A stretch of 64,000 bases of DNA from Actinomyces oricola (lineage in GTDB: Bacteria > Actinomycetota > Actinomycetes > Actinomycetales > Actinomycetaceae). The DNA is taken from contig NZ_RYFV01000018.1 of the NCBI RefSeq assembly GCF_004104015.1, forward strand, positions 1 through 64,000, written 5' to 3'. The stretch's first letter is position 1; the number at the start of each line of letters is the position of its first letter. This document shows positions 39,163 through 50,567 of this stretch, piece after piece. Made by a program: the position numbers and the translations under genes. Under the pieces are notes generated by a model, which had not been told where the DNA came from, searched no databases, and saw only the letters and a program-made list of their open reading frames with translations.

Positions 39163-41576
39163 GGAAGATTCTCCAGGATAAGCGACTGGCCGTCGCCCAA
39201 GTCGAGAATGTCACCGCTGCGGAGCAGGGCCGGCTCAGTCCTCGATAGGCGAATCGGGGCGGCGCCCTCACGTATGAGTACCGTCCCATTGGCATTCGAG
39301 AGGTCCTGGGCCAGCACCGACCACTCATCGACGTCAATGAGGACGTGATTGCGTGAAATCAGGTGCTCAGGGGAGGGCACGCTCATAATGCGCGGAGGCA
39401 TGCCCGTGCATGTCCGCACGTCGCCGGCCGTCGGATCACGGCCGACCAGCACCGGGCCGGAGAGCTCCAGGCTCTGCCCGGCGGAGGAGACCACACGCCC
39501 CAGTGGTGGACAGGGGCAGGGCCGGGCAGGGCGGTTGAGGTCTCGACCGCACACGCGACAGTTGGTGTAGTTCGTGGGATTGGGGTGCCCCTGCGCGCAG
39601 ACGGCGGAAAGCACCATCCGCACCTGAGCCGCTTCTGACGGGCCGACCTCCACAGGAGAGCCACCGGAGGCTGCGGCCGCCAGGGGGGCGAGTTCGGCGA
39701 CAAGGTCTTCAGGCAGGCCGGCGACCGTGTGCCCATCGTGGTCGCCGGGGCGGTCGGCCCTGGGATCGGGGGCTCCCGGACGAGGGACGTCAGCTGCGTC
39801 AAGGAACCCCGGCGAGGCGCCGGCACCGTGCGCGAACGCCGCCGAGTCACCCGGGCTCGCCGGGGAGGCGGGCGTGGGCATCCTAATGCCGTAGACGGGC
39901 GTCGGGACCGCCTCGGCCGGGCTCGACTCCATGACTCCCGATCTCACCGCACCGTACGCAAGGGACCCGGTGGCCTGGGCCGGACTCGAGGCGGGGGCGG
40001 GCCGCGCCTCGGCAGCAGGGGCGAACGAAGTCATGAAGGCCTCAGCGGGACTGGGCGAGGAGGCCGGTGTGGGCCTCTGCACCTCGACGGTGGGAGCGAT
40101 CTCGTCCCAGGACACGCCCCCAAGGGCCCCGCCGCCTCCAGGGGCTTCGGAGGCCCCGGAAGCGTCGGCCTCAGCCGGCTCGGCCGGGCTGGTCGGGGAA
40201 ACCGGCGTGGACACCGGGAATCCATGGGCCGGGACATAGGCGACGGACTCGGCCGGGCTGGTCGGGGAAACCGGCGAGACCTCCTCAGCCGCCGCACCCT
40301 CACCGGACTCAGCGGCACTATCAGCCTCAGCCGCCCCAGAAGCATCAAAAACCTCAGAGACTCCGGAAACGTCGGCCTCAGCCGGCTCGGCCGGGCTGGT
40401 CGGGGAAACCGGCGTGGACACCGGGAATCCATGGGCCGGGACATAGGCGACGGACTCGGCCGGACTGGTCGGAGAAACCGGCGAGACCTCCTCAGCCGCC
40501 GCACCCTCACCGGGATCAGCGGCACCATCAGCCTCAGCCGCCCCAGAAACCTCAGAGACTGCGGAAGCATCAGAGGCCCCGGAAGCGTCGGCCTCAGCCG
40601 GCTCGGCCGGGCTGGTCGGGGAAACCGGCGAGACCGCACTCACCCCTGCCGCAGGGGACTCGGCCCCAATAGCCGCTGAGGCCCCGGAGATCTCAGTGGA
40701 CTCAGGGGCCTCAGCGGACTCGGCAGGACTGGAGGGGGAAGTCGGTGTGGGCACCCGCGTCTGAGCAGCGGGGGCGAGCGTAATCTCGGAGACCTCGGCG
40801 GGGCTCGAGGGCGAAGCAGGCGTGGGCGCTTTCACATCAACGGCTGGTGCCGCGGAACCTCCACCCGTCTCGCCCCCACCAGCCTCAGCAGAGCTGGGCG
40901 GGGACGTCGTTGTGGGCACCCCAACGCTGTGGGCCGGCCAGTAGGGCGACTCGGTCAGGCCCGGTGAGATGGCCGGCGTCGTCGGCGCTCGCAGGCTGTG
41001 GCCGGGGGGGCGGGACGTCCCGGCCGGGCTCGGTGGCGGGGCCGGGGCTTTGGCGTCGTCGTCGTTCCTCAGGGCGCGCCGGGTAGCGCTCCGGCGCCCC
41101 GCCTGACGCCGGGCGCCGATCGGGCGCCCCAGCAGCACCATGCAGGCGCCCACGACGGCGTCGGCGGCGGGCCGCAGGACAATGCGCGGGCTCTCCTCGG
41201 AGGTGCGCAGACGCACCGAGGGGGTGCCGCGCACGGCGGCTTCGCGCCAGGTGATCACGCCGCGAGCGTCAAGGGTTTCCCCATCAAGCTCGACAGTGAC
41301 CTCCCCGCGCAGGGCGAGCCGGATGGCGCCCTCGGCGTCAGGGGCCACGAGGACGAAGTCCGGTATGGATCCCAGGCGACCGCCCATTCCCATTACGAAT
41401 TCATCAAGGACCGTCGTCAGCGTGCCCTCGCTGGACCGCAGCAGAGTCCAGAGCCGCTCCACCAGGTCCATGGGGACGCTCGGCGGCAGAAGCATCGCCC
41501 CGCGGGGCGTGATTACCGCCGTCCACGGGCCTTCAGCCCACCGGACCCCACTCATCAGCTCAAGACCGACTGTCAT
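39159..41576 (-). CDS. Repeat-rich zinc-ribbon/FHA protein
   Basis: About 805 residues. The N-terminal 170 form an ordered domain I do not recognise (WAEGPWTAVITPRGAMLLPP). Residues of about 185-640 are a low-complexity Ser/Pro/Ala/Glu region built from a dozen SPxSPAE-type motifs, such as VSPVSPTSPAEPAEAD and STPVSPTSPAEPAEA. A zinc ribbon follows (VCAQGHPNPTNYTNCRVCG), then a C-terminal FHA domain with LVGRDP, LISRNHVLID and NANGT. No membrane helix is seen. The ATG at 41576 has GGAGGTGGAGGA upstream. It overlaps the kinase gene by 4 bp, so the repeats are likely kinase targets, which is inference. Confidence 0.85.
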   Translation of the reverse strand: MTVGLELMSGVRWAEGPWTAVITPRGAMLLPPSVPMDLVERLWTLLRSSEGTLTTVLDEFVMGMGGRLGSIPDFVLVAPDAEGAIRLALRGEVTVELDGETLDARGVITWREAAVRGTPSVRLRTSEESPRIVLRPAADAVVGACMVLLGRPIGARRQAGRRSATRRALRNDDDAKAPAPPPSPAGTSRPPGHSLRAPTTPAISPGLTESPYWPAHSVGVPTTTSPPSSAEAGGGETGGGSAAPAVDVKAPTPASPSSPAEVSEITLAPAAQTRVPTPTSPSSPAESAEAPESTEISGASAAIGAESPAAGVSAVSPVSPTSPAEPAEADASGASDASAVSEVSGAAEADGAADPGEGAAAEEVSPVSPTSPAESVAYVPAHGFPVSTPVSPTSPAEPAEADVSGVSEVFDASGAAEADSAAESGEGAAAEEVSPVSPTSPAESVAYVPAHGFPVSTPVSPTSPAEPAEADASGASEAPGGGGALGGVSWDEIAPTVEVQRPTPASSPSPAEAFMTSFAPAAEARPAPASSPAQATGSLAYGAVRSGVMESSPAEAVPTPVYGIRMPTPASPASPGDSAAFAHGAGASPGFLDAADVPRPGAPDPRADRPGDHDGHTVAGLPEDLVAELAPLAAAASGGSPVEVGPSEAAQVRMVLSAVCAQGHPNPTNYTNCRVCGRDLNRPARPCPCPPLGRVVSSAGQSLELSGPVLVGRDPTAGDVRTCTGMPPRIMSVPSPEHLISRNHVLIDVDEWSVLAQDLSNANGTVLIREGAAPIRLSRTEPALLRSGDILDLGDGQSLILENLP
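40164..40625. repeat. Long direct repeats of about 207-216 bp
   Basis: Near-identical blocks start with GTCGGCCTCAGCCGGCTCGG at 40164, 40371 and 40587, so the periods are 207 and 216 bp. The first two copies are complete and the third is partial. They lie inside the repeat-rich FHA gene and code for units of 69 or 72 residues. Recombination between them would change the repeat number in frame. Confidence 0.8.
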
Positions 41577-41664
41577 GCTCCTCCACCTCCGAACACGCCT
41601 GCCCGAGAACGCAGCAGACACCTGAGAACCCGACCGACTCTTTCATAGCACGAGCGCGTCCACC

Positions 41665-42447
41665 TTACGAACCGATAACGCACACACCATCGCCGAAGTA
41701 TGCGTGACGCCCATGGCGAACGAAGAGCGGTTGACCCGGGTCAATGCGGTGAACACCCCACTCATTCTCCACGTGGGTGCCATTGGTCGAGTCCAGGTCA
41801 GTGATCATGACCCCATGCAGAGTGGGGACTAGAAGCGCATGAGTCTTGGACACCGAGGAGTCATCGACCAGGATGGGGACGAGCCGGGCGTCGGGGTGCG
41901 AGGCGATCTGACTGGGTTGGCGCCCCACGACGGTGGGCCCTGTCAGGGCAATGAGGACCCCGTCACACACCAGGCTGCAGGCCGTGCCAGAGGCGGCGGC
42001 CGACGACAGCATCACTGTGCCGGCGAGGCGGTCGAGCCAGCTGCGCTCCCTGCCTTTAAAGACAATGCGCAGGAAGAAGACCAGGGGGGCGATGCCCGCT
42101 GTCGCCGCTGTCGCCAGCACCAGGAGAGCCGCCCGGTAGATGGCCGCCCACCCGGGGCGCGCCCCCTGGCGTGAAACGCGGCGCAGCCGCACCCCGGCAA
42201 TGGCGTCGCCGGGGGTGGCGCCGGTCAGCGCCTGAAGGAGCACCATGACCGCGAGTGTGGCAATCACCATGGCCGCGCACCCCAAGGCCCCCCATCGAAG
42301 GGTGAGCACCGCCACGAGGACCACCACAACGGTGTCTGCGAGCACCGCAATGACTCTTCGTGCCCTGGAAGCGGGCAGGAAGACAGAATGACGCTCGTCA
42401 ACCATCACAGGGTCAGCATAGTGAGGCCTGTGAGCGATATCCTCCAT
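41665..42447 (-). CDS. RDD-domain/FHA-domain membrane protein (second copy)
   Basis: About 260 residues from the ATG at 42447, or 246 from the ATG at 42405; neither has a strong ribosome site. The RDD part (ARRVIAVLADTVVVVLVAVL, GATPGDAIAGVRLRRVS, then LVLATAATAGIAPLVFFLRI) has three or four helices. The C-terminal FHA domain keeps VVGRQPSQ, SVSKTHALL and DLDSTNGTHV. Unlike the paralogue at 36220 it has no Pro/Ala linker. It lies 88 bp upstream of the FHA repeat gene, probably in one operon with it and the kinase. Confidence 0.85.
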   Translation of the reverse strand: MEDIAHRPHYADPVMVDERHSVFLPASRARRVIAVLADTVVVVLVAVLTLRWGALGCAAMVIATLAVMVLLQALTGATPGDAIAGVRLRRVSRQGARPGWAAIYRAALLVLATAATAGIAPLVFFLRIVFKGRERSWLDRLAGTVMLSSAAASGTACSLVCDGVLIALTGPTVVGRQPSQIASHPDARLVPILVDDSSVSKTHALLVPTLHGVMITDLDSTNGTHVENEWGVHRIDPGQPLFVRHGRHAYFGDGVCVIGS

Positions 42448-42474
42448 AGGAAGTCCCCACGAGTAGGAGGAACG

Positions 42475-43020
42475 ATGAAGATCGCGGTCAGTCCAGACCC
42501 CGAGCACTGGGTCGTGATCCCATCCTTCCCGCCACCGGGTTGGGCCCGGGAGGAGGCCCGCAGACGCGCCTACCTCCTGGGCGTCACCAGCCCTTTGTGG
42601 CGCAATGAGTTCGAATCGCTCCTTGGCGACCTGCTCACGGTGGAGCGCACGGAGAGCCTGGCGCGACTGCTTCACGCCCACAGCGTGAGGGACAAGCCCT
42701 TCGTCGTCGACATGAGTCTCCTGCGCGCGGGCGACAATGGCACCAAGGAGGGGCGACGTCGCACACAGATGGGATTGGTCACAGACCTGCTTCCGGGGGC
42801 GACGCCGCAGCGCCTCCGCCCGGGCCCTAATATGGCCGGCTTCTCCGCCTTCTCACCCTCAGGGGACATCCAGGGGCTCGTGGTTCTGCGCATGGCCGGG
42901 CTGCCAACCGTTCCCGTGGACCTGCTCATGCGCCTGTGGGGCGCCCAGGCCGATGACATTGCCCCGCACCTGAGCGCCATTGTGGCCCTGGCCCGCCAAG
43001 TGGCCCCTCTGGAGCACTGA
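42475..43020 (+). CDS. Unknown protein beside the FHA cluster
   Basis: About 181 residues, soluble by composition, no signal peptide or helix. It begins MKIAVSPDPEHWVVIPSFPP and carries a conserved-looking core GFSAFSPSGDIQGLVVLRMA. GTAGGAGG precedes the ATG at 42475. It is divergent from the second RDD-FHA gene, with only 27 bp between if that gene starts at 42447. I do not recognise the family. The tight divergent pairing suggests shared control with the FHA/kinase genes. Confidence 0.7.
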   Translation: MKIAVSPDPEHWVVIPSFPPPGWAREEARRRAYLLGVTSPLWRNEFESLLGDLLTVERTESLARLLHAHSVRDKPFVVDMSLLRAGDNGTKEGRRRTQMGLVTDLLPGATPQRLRPGPNMAGFSAFSPSGDIQGLVVLRMAGLPTVPVDLLMRLWGAQADDIAPHLSAIVALARQVAPLEH

Positions 43021-43128
43021 GCCATGCCCCGGCGGGGGCGCGGCCGGGTGGGGGGGCCGTTGCGGTGCCGGCCCCCAGCACACGCGCGCGCCCGGCGGGG
43101 CGCGGCCGGGCGACTTGCCCGCCGGGGC

Positions 43129-44183
43129 TCAATAGAGCCGTGCCAGGAAGCGCAGCCGCGGGTGCGCCGAGAGCCTGACCAAGGCCACTGCCAGGGCCCC
43201 GGAGATGACGGTGACGGCCAGGAACCCCCGCACGCCGGCGGAGGACTCCAGCGAGTAGCCCAGAAGCGCAATGACCGCGTAGTGGATGAAGTACATGAGG
43301 CTGCCGGTGTTGCGGGCCAGGATCTGGCCGCGGACCGGCTGGGATGGTCTCCACGCCACCAGCAGGCTCATGACTGCCGGCACGAACACCGCCAAGCACA
43401 GGTAGCTCGTGCTCACCGGCAGGCTGAGGTCGGCCCCCAGGTGGAGGGCGCGGCGCAGGACGCCCTCGACGAGCATTCCGCCCATGGCCAGCACGGCCAG
43501 GGCCAGTGCCGGCCGCACCCGCCAGCCGCCCTCACGCCCGATCCAGGCGCCCACGGCAACGAAGGCGCTGCCCGTGAATAAGCCGTCGCGCGGAGCCATG
43601 GCCACCGCGTCGAGCAATTCCAGGCACCGGGCGGGCAGCCCCGCCATCCCGGTGGCCGGCAAGAGGCCGGAGTCCAGGGCGCAGTAGAGGACGATGCCCA
43701 GCAGGTAGACGGCGAGCAGGACCAGGGCGAGGGTGGTGGCCGACCAGCGCCTGAGGCCGCACGCGACAACAGCGATGCCCACGGCGCAGGCCGGCAGGTA
43801 CCACAGGTGGGTGTCGCCACCGGTGAGCACCAGGCGAACGAGCGCCGTGGCCGTCAGTGGGGCGGGCCGGTCCCTGACAATGACCGGCAGGTACAGCAGG
43901 CACCAGATGAGGTAGAGCTGGGCCAGGCGCGTGAGTTGGCGGCGCACGGGGGGCCGTTCGCGACGGAAGAGCAGGTAGCCGGAGATCGCCAGGTACAGGG
44001 GCACGGCCAAGCGCCCCAGCACGATCGTCACATAGACGTCCACGTGCGGGGCCAGATGACCCAAGGGCGCGGTGTGAATCCAGATGACCAGTAGAGCCAG
44101 GACGGGTTTGACCAGGTCGAGGCCGGGCAGGAGGCCCGCGCGCCCACCGCTGGCCGGTGCGGGCGCGGCCGATGGGGACTGTC

Positions 44184-44187
<4 letters not shown>
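43129..44187 (-). CDS. Acyltransferase-3 family membrane protein
   Basis: About 352 residues with about ten hydrophobic segments. The start has LPGLDLVKPVLALLVIWIHT, where the last His is the conserved catalytic one of the family, then VPLYLAISGYLLFRRE, and late SLMYFIHYAVIALLGY. It resembles the WecH/OafA type that acylates sugars. The GTG at 44187 is chosen because GAGGAG lies upstream and the GTGA overlap couples it to the ABC-F gene. Substrate unknown; it differs clearly from the acyltransferase at 7402. Confidence 0.85.
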
Positions 44188-46198
<2,011 letters not shown>

Positions 46199-46199
<1 letters not shown>

Positions 46200-47182
46200 T
46201 AGCCCACCACCCGGGCACCGGCCACCGGGGCGTCGGCCCGCAGGACGCCGGCGCACGCTCCGGAATGGTCCAGGGCCTGGGCCACGGCCTGGGCGGTGGC
46301 GGCGTCGGGCACCAGGGCGGCGACTGTGGGGCCCGACCCGGAGATAATGGCGCGCAGGGCACCGGCGTCCTGGGCGAGGGCAATGACCCGGGCCAGTTCG
46401 GGGCGCAGGGACAGGGCGGCCGGGGCGAGGTCGTTGTGGAGCGCGGCGGCCAAGGCGGCGGTGTCGCCGGCGCGCAGGGCCGCGGTCATGCGCTCGGGGA
46501 CGGGCTCGGTGGCGGGGGCGGCCCCGCGGCCGGCGGCCAGCTCGTCGAAGCGCCGGAAGACCTTGGGGGTGGACAGACCCCGGTTCTGGAGGGCGAAGAC
46601 CCACTGGTAGGTGCCACGGGTCATGAGGGGACTGAGCCTGTCCCCGCGCCCCTGCCCCAGGGCGGTGGCGCCGACGAGGGGGAAGGGGACGTCGGCGCCC
46701 AGGCGTGCGGCCAGCTCTATGAGCTCGGTGGCCTCCAGGCCGGTGCCCCACAGGGTGTTGCAGGCCAGCAGGGCGGCGGCGGCGTCGGCTGAGCCCCCGG
46801 CCATGCCCCCGGCGACGGGGACGCGCTTGCGCAGGAGCAGGTCGACGCCCTCGGTGACACCGGTGGCCTCGGCCAGGAGCCGGGCTGCGCGCACGGCGAG
46901 GTTGCGTTCGTCGGTGGGGACGGCGGGCCCCTCCTCCAGGGTCAGGGTGATGGCGCCGTGGGCGTCGCGGGCCTGGCGGCGGGCGGTGACGGTTTCAATG
47001 AGGCGCACCGCCTGGAAGACGGTGGTCAGCGGGTGGTAGCCGTCGGCGCCGGGGGCCCCGCAAGACAGGAAGAGGTTGACTTTGCCGGGGGCCTCGACGC
47101 GCACCGTGGTGGCGGTGCCACTGCGGCTGGGCTGTCGGGGGGGCTCGTCCCCGGTTCCGGGGATGGCGCGCAGATGGCTCAT
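46199..47182 (-). CDS. ispE: 4-diphosphocytidyl-2-C-methyl-D-erythritol kinase
   Basis: GHMP kinase of the MEP isoprenoid pathway. It phosphorylates CDP-ME with ATP and so feeds undecaprenyl phosphate synthesis. At 327 residues it is of normal length. Motifs: VEAPGKVNLFLSCG near residue 29, GHMP ATP site PVAGGMAGGSADAAAALLAC, and the C-terminal IISGSGPTVAAL. Its ATG lies 3 bp after the rsmA stop, with GGAGTAGCC as ribosome site, so it is co-transcribed with rsmA. Confidence 0.95.
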
Positions 47183-47184
47183 GG

Positions 47185-48111
47185 CTACTCCTGGGCGGGC
47201 GCGGACAGGGTTGCTAACTCCTGGGCGAGTGCGGCGAAGGCACGGATGTCAAGCCTCTCCCCGCGCAGCCCGGGGTCAATGCCGGCGGCGCGGATGGCGG
47301 CCTCGGCCCGCTCGGGACTGCCCGCCAAAGGGGCGAGCGCCTTGCGCAGGGTCTTGCGGCGCTGGGCGAAAGCAGCGTCGACGACGGCGAAAACCTGCTC
47401 GCGGGTGGCGGTGGTGGCCGGAGGGGTGCGGCGGGTGAGTTCGACCAGGGCGGAGTCGACATTGGGCGCCGGCCAGAAGACGGTGCGGCCAATGGTGGGG
47501 CCGCGGCGGGCCGCGGCGTACCAGGCGGTCTTGGCGCTGGGGATGCCGTAGGTGCGTGAGCCCGGGGGCGCGGCGAGGCGGTCGGCGACCTCCGCCTGGA
47601 CCATAACGGTGGCGCTGACCAGACCGGGCAGGGCGGCCAGGAGGGTCAGGAGCACCGGGACGGCAACGTTATAGGGCAGGTTGGCGACCAATCTGGTGGG
47701 TTGGGGGGCGTCCTGCGCCAGGTGCAGCGCCTGGGGGCCGGTAATGGTCAGGGCGTCCGCGCACACCACGTGGAGGCGCCCGGCGGCCCGCTCCATGCGG
47801 TCGGCGACCGTCACCGGTAGGGCACGGGCCAGCAGGGGGTCGATCTCGACGGCGACCACGTTCGCCCCGGTCTCCAGGAGGGCCAAGGTCAGGGACCCCA
47901 GTCCGGGCCCGATCTCCAGGACGGTCTCACCGGGTTGGACTCCCGCGTAGCGGGCAATACGGCGCACCGTGCCGGCGTCGTGGACGAAGTTCTGCCCCAG
48001 GGCCTTGGTGGGACGAATGCCCAGGGCCGTCGATAGGTCGCGCACCTGCGTGGGCCCCAGCAGGCCGGTGCCGGCCGGGCCTTGCTCGGAGGGCGCGATG
48101 GTGTTGGGCAT
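47185..48111 (-). CDS. rsmA: 16S rRNA dimethyladenosine transferase
   Basis: RsmA/KsgA dimethylates the two adjacent adenosines near the 3' end of 16S rRNA during small-subunit assembly. The 308 residues include [10 protein letters not shown], the SAM-binding [17 protein letters not shown] and the catalytic [11 protein letters not shown]. It lies directly upstream of ispE, as in most actinobacteria, and downstream of the G5 hydrolase genes. Confidence 0.96.
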   Translation of the reverse strand: MPNTIAPSEQGPAGTGLLGPTQVRDLSTALGIRPTKALGQNFVHDAGTVRRIARYAGVQPGETVLEIGPGLGSLTLALLETGANVVAVEIDPLLARALPVTVADRMERAAGRLHVVCADALTITGPQALHLAQDAPQPTRLVANLPYNVAVPVLLTLLAALPGLVSATVMVQAEVADRLAAPPGSRTYGIPSAKTAWYAAARRGPTIGRTVFWPAPNVDSALVELTRRTPPATTATREQVFAVVDAAFAQRRKTLRKALAPLAGSPERAEAAIRAAGIDPGLRGERLDIRAFAALAQELATLSAPAQE

Positions 48112-48170
48112 GGCCTCAGCGTAGCGGGCGCCGCCGCCGCCATTGCGGCACCCCGCCTGGGGTGCGGCGC

Positions 48171-49097
48171 TCAGTACCAGCCGTTGGATTGGAAGTGCGA
48201 CCAGGCGCCGCAGGGGGTGGAGTAGCGACCAGAGATATAGGACAGGCCCCAGGCAATCTGGGTGCTGGCACTGGTCTGCCAGTCATCGCCGAAGGCGGCC
48301 ATCTTGGAGCCGGGCAGGGCCTGGGGGATGCCGTAGGCGCCCGAGGGGTTGCCCGCGGTGGTGGACCAGCCGGACTCCTTGTTCCACAGACTCACCAGGC
48401 AGTTGAACTCGTCCTCACCCCAGCCGTAGCCGGCGATCTGCGTCTTGGCGATGGCCTGCGCCTCTGCGGCCGGGGTGCCCGGGGCGGCGGAGCTCGGCGG
48501 GGCGGCGGAGCCCGATCCCGACCCCGACCCGGACCCGGAGCCCGAAGCGCTGGAGGCGGTTCCCACCAGGACAACCTCATCGACCGCAGGGGTGACGACC
48601 ACGGAGACCACTTCGCGGGAGATCTCCTGGTCGCCGTTGCGGACCACGCGATAGGTGGTGCGCGTCAACCCGTCGACGCCCTCGGTCTGGACTTTGGTCT
48701 CTCCGGCCGCCAGGTCGGCGCTCTCCTGCTGGACCTGACCGTGGGCCTGGGTCTCATCAACAGTCTCAATGACGGTCGTGGAGGAATCGCCCCCTACCGC
48801 CAGCCCCGCGCCGGAGTCCTGGTCAAGGGCTGAGTTGCCGCCCCGCGCCGCACCAATAGCGGTGAGCTCGGACTCTGAGGCGAAGGTCGTGGGCCGCGCG
48901 CCGCCGGCCATCTGCACCGCGGCGTAGCTGCCTCCCGAGACCGCCAGGGACAGGCCCACCGCAATCCCGCTGGCGCGCATGAGCGCCGGACTCACCCGCG
49001 ACTTAAGACGGCGCCAGCCGCTGCGGTCCGGGCGGCCGGGCGCGTTCATCGCACCCTCGACTTCGTTGTCCAGGTTTGCGGCGCCCACGTCACCCAC
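48171..49097 (-). CDS. G5-domain cell-wall hydrolase (RpfB position)
   Basis: About 308 residues. A basic N-terminus and one hydrophobic segment ([20 protein letters not shown]) serve as signal or anchor. A G5 domain follows ([20 protein letters not shown]), then a Gly/Ser linker with an SGSGSG run. The C-terminal 90 residues form a lysozyme-like domain of the aggregation-promoting-factor/transglycosylase type: [14 protein letters not shown], where Glu is the likely catalyst, and [14 protein letters not shown]. Two Cys (FNCL and TPCGAW) may form a disulfide. The GTG at 49097 has AAGGA; an ATG at 49049 is also possible. It holds the place of rpfB next to rsmA. Confidence 0.87.
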   Translation of the reverse strand: MGDVGAANLDNEVEGAMNAPGRPDRSGWRRLKSRVSPALMRASGIAVGLSLAVSGGSYAAVQMAGGARPTTFASESELTAIGAARGGNSALDQDSGAGLAVGGDSSTTVIETVDETQAHGQVQQESADLAAGETKVQTEGVDGLTRTTYRVVRNGDQEISREVVSVVVTPAVDEVVLVGTASSASGSGSGSGSGSGSAAPPSSAAPGTPAAEAQAIAKTQIAGYGWGEDEFNCLVSLWNKESGWSTTAGNPSGAYGIPQALPGSKMAAFGDDWQTSASTQIAWGLSYISGRYSTPCGAWSHFQSNGWY

Positions 49098-49475
49098 GAT
49101 GCGATTCCTTCCGTCAGCGGCCGCCCTACCGTATCGGAAGAATTGTGCCCAGGGGAACATGGAAAAGGTCACGTGCGCCCTCCCGCCATGAGCCGCGCAT
49201 GCGCGTGTGGAGGATGCGCCCCGTTCCCGGGCGCTGTCGCCGCGGCGCGATCGCGACGCCGCGCGCCAAGGCGGGCCTCGCGCGTTCTGAGCCGTCCCGC
49301 CAAGATGCTGTCCCGCCACGGCGATAGGCGCCGAGGCGGATGAGCGACGCGCCCGTGCGGAGCCCGCGCGCTGGGGTCGAACCCCAGCGCCTGGGCGGAG
49401 CCTCCCCGCTGACCGGCCCCTTGAGGGGCGCGAGCCCGTAAAGGGCCCGTATGGAGCGGGAGGCGCGCAGGGAGA
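49098..49475. other. Spacer between the two G5 hydrolase genes
   Basis: This 378-bp stretch should hold the promoter of the gene at 48171 and the end of the transcript from 49476. It contains a strong hairpin at 49368-49390. I see no gene and no sequence resembling the ydaO riboswitch that controls wall hydrolases in some actinobacteria. Confidence 0.4.
49368..49390 (-). terminator. Strong hairpin after the upstream G5 hydrolase gene
   Basis: GCGCTGGGG and CCCCAGCGC form a perfect nine-pair stem with a five-base loop, 86 bp past the stop of the gene at 49476. No T run follows. It resembles a tRNA T arm but no tRNA surrounds it. Confidence 0.5.
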
Positions 49476-50384
49476 TCAGTACCAGCCGGTGGACTCCGAG
49501 TGAGCCCAGGCGCTGCACGGGCTGCCGTAGCGCCCGGCAATGTACTGCAGCCCCCAGGTGATCTGGGTGACCGGGTTGGTGGCCCAGTCCGAGGCCACAG
49601 AGGACATCTTGGAGCCGGGCAGGGCCTGGGGGATGCCGTAGGCGCCCGAGGAGGGGTTCTCGGCCTGGTAGTTCCAGCCCGACTCGCGCGTCCACAGGCT
49701 CACCAGGCAGGAGAACTGGTCGTCGCCCCAGCCGTGAGAGGCCATCATCGCCTGGGCCACGGCCTTGGCGGACTCCGGCGTCGTGCCATCCCCGGCGCTG
49801 GCGACCGCGACCTCCTGAGTGGAGCCGGTGCCCACCAGCACCACCTCGTCAACCCTCGCGGACACGGTCACCGCGGAAATGGCCTCGCGCGAGATCTCCG
49901 TGCCGCCCTGCGAGGTCACCTGGTAGGTGGTGCGACTCACACCGTTGACGCCGGCGGTCTCGACCTTGGTCTCGCCCTCGGCGAGCGCCGTCGTCTCCTT
50001 GTAGACCGTGGTGTAAGCCTCAGTGGACTCCTCGGTCATGGTGGAAACCTCAAGAGCCTCGCCCTGGACGATCAGGCCCTCGGACTCCTCTGAGGCCGGC
50101 GAGGGCGAGCCAATGGCGCCCATGGCGTCCGATCCATTGCCCAGGGGCTCAATGTCGGAGCCGGAAACCTGGGTAGCGGCGTAGGCGCCGCCGGATACGG
50201 CCAGGGACAGGGCTGCGGCCACGCCCCCGGCGCGGTAGAGCGTGGGGGTCACCGCGGTCTGCGCTGGCCCCTCGGCACGGCGACGCCCGTGCGTGGTCGC
50301 ATTACGGCTCATGGAGGCAAGGGCCCCGAGCTCAACCAGCGTGGTGCTCAGGGAGCTGCTCTGGGAGTGTCGACCCACTGTCAC
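49476..50384 (-). CDS. G5-domain cell-wall hydrolase (tandem paralogue)
   Basis: A 302-residue paralogue of the protein at 48171, with the same order: one hydrophobic segment ([20 protein letters not shown]), G5 domain (LAEGETKVETAGVNGVSRTT), short linker and a transglycosylase-like domain ([28 protein letters not shown]). The catalytic Glu and both Cys are kept. The linker is much shorter than in its partner. The GTG at 50384 or the one two codons later could be the start; AAGGA lies before both. It is separated from tatD by the 18-bp repeat array. Confidence 0.87.
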   Translation of the reverse strand: MTVGRHSQSSSLSTTLVELGALASMSRNATTHGRRRAEGPAQTAVTPTLYRAGGVAAALSLAVSGGAYAATQVSGSDIEPLGNGSDAMGAIGSPSPASEESEGLIVQGEALEVSTMTEESTEAYTTVYKETTALAEGETKVETAGVNGVSRTTYQVTSQGGTEISREAISAVTVSARVDEVVLVGTGSTQEVAVASAGDGTTPESAKAVAQAMMASHGWGDDQFSCLVSLWTRESGWNYQAENPSSGAYGIPQALPGSKMSSVASDWATNPVTQITWGLQYIAGRYGSPCSAWAHSESTGWY

Positions 50385-50567
50385 AATCCTTCGTTCGGCG
50401 ATCGCCCTTCACGGTAGTCGATTGGCCGAGCAGTCGACTATGCACGTACTCACAGTTCGGACAGCTGTGCGCAGGTACACACTTCGGGCACGAAACTCGT
50501 CCGTCCGGTCGCAAAACCAGCCCGAGCGGGCATTGTACAGGTATCTGTTGTCTTTCGCGCGTCGTCG

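Noticed and set aside
49368-49390. T-arm-like sequence with TTCGA loop on the minus strand
   Set aside because: No acceptor, D or anticodon arms fit around it and the T-arm spacing is wrong; treated as a hairpin.
49098-49475. c-di-AMP (ydaO) riboswitch upstream of a wall hydrolase
   Set aside because: Expected for some actinobacterial hydrolase genes, but none of its conserved segments is visible.
48171-50384. Resuscitation-promoting factor domain in the G5 proteins
   Set aside because: The C-terminal sequence fits an APF/transglycosylase type ([14 protein letters not shown]) rather than the Rpf domain.
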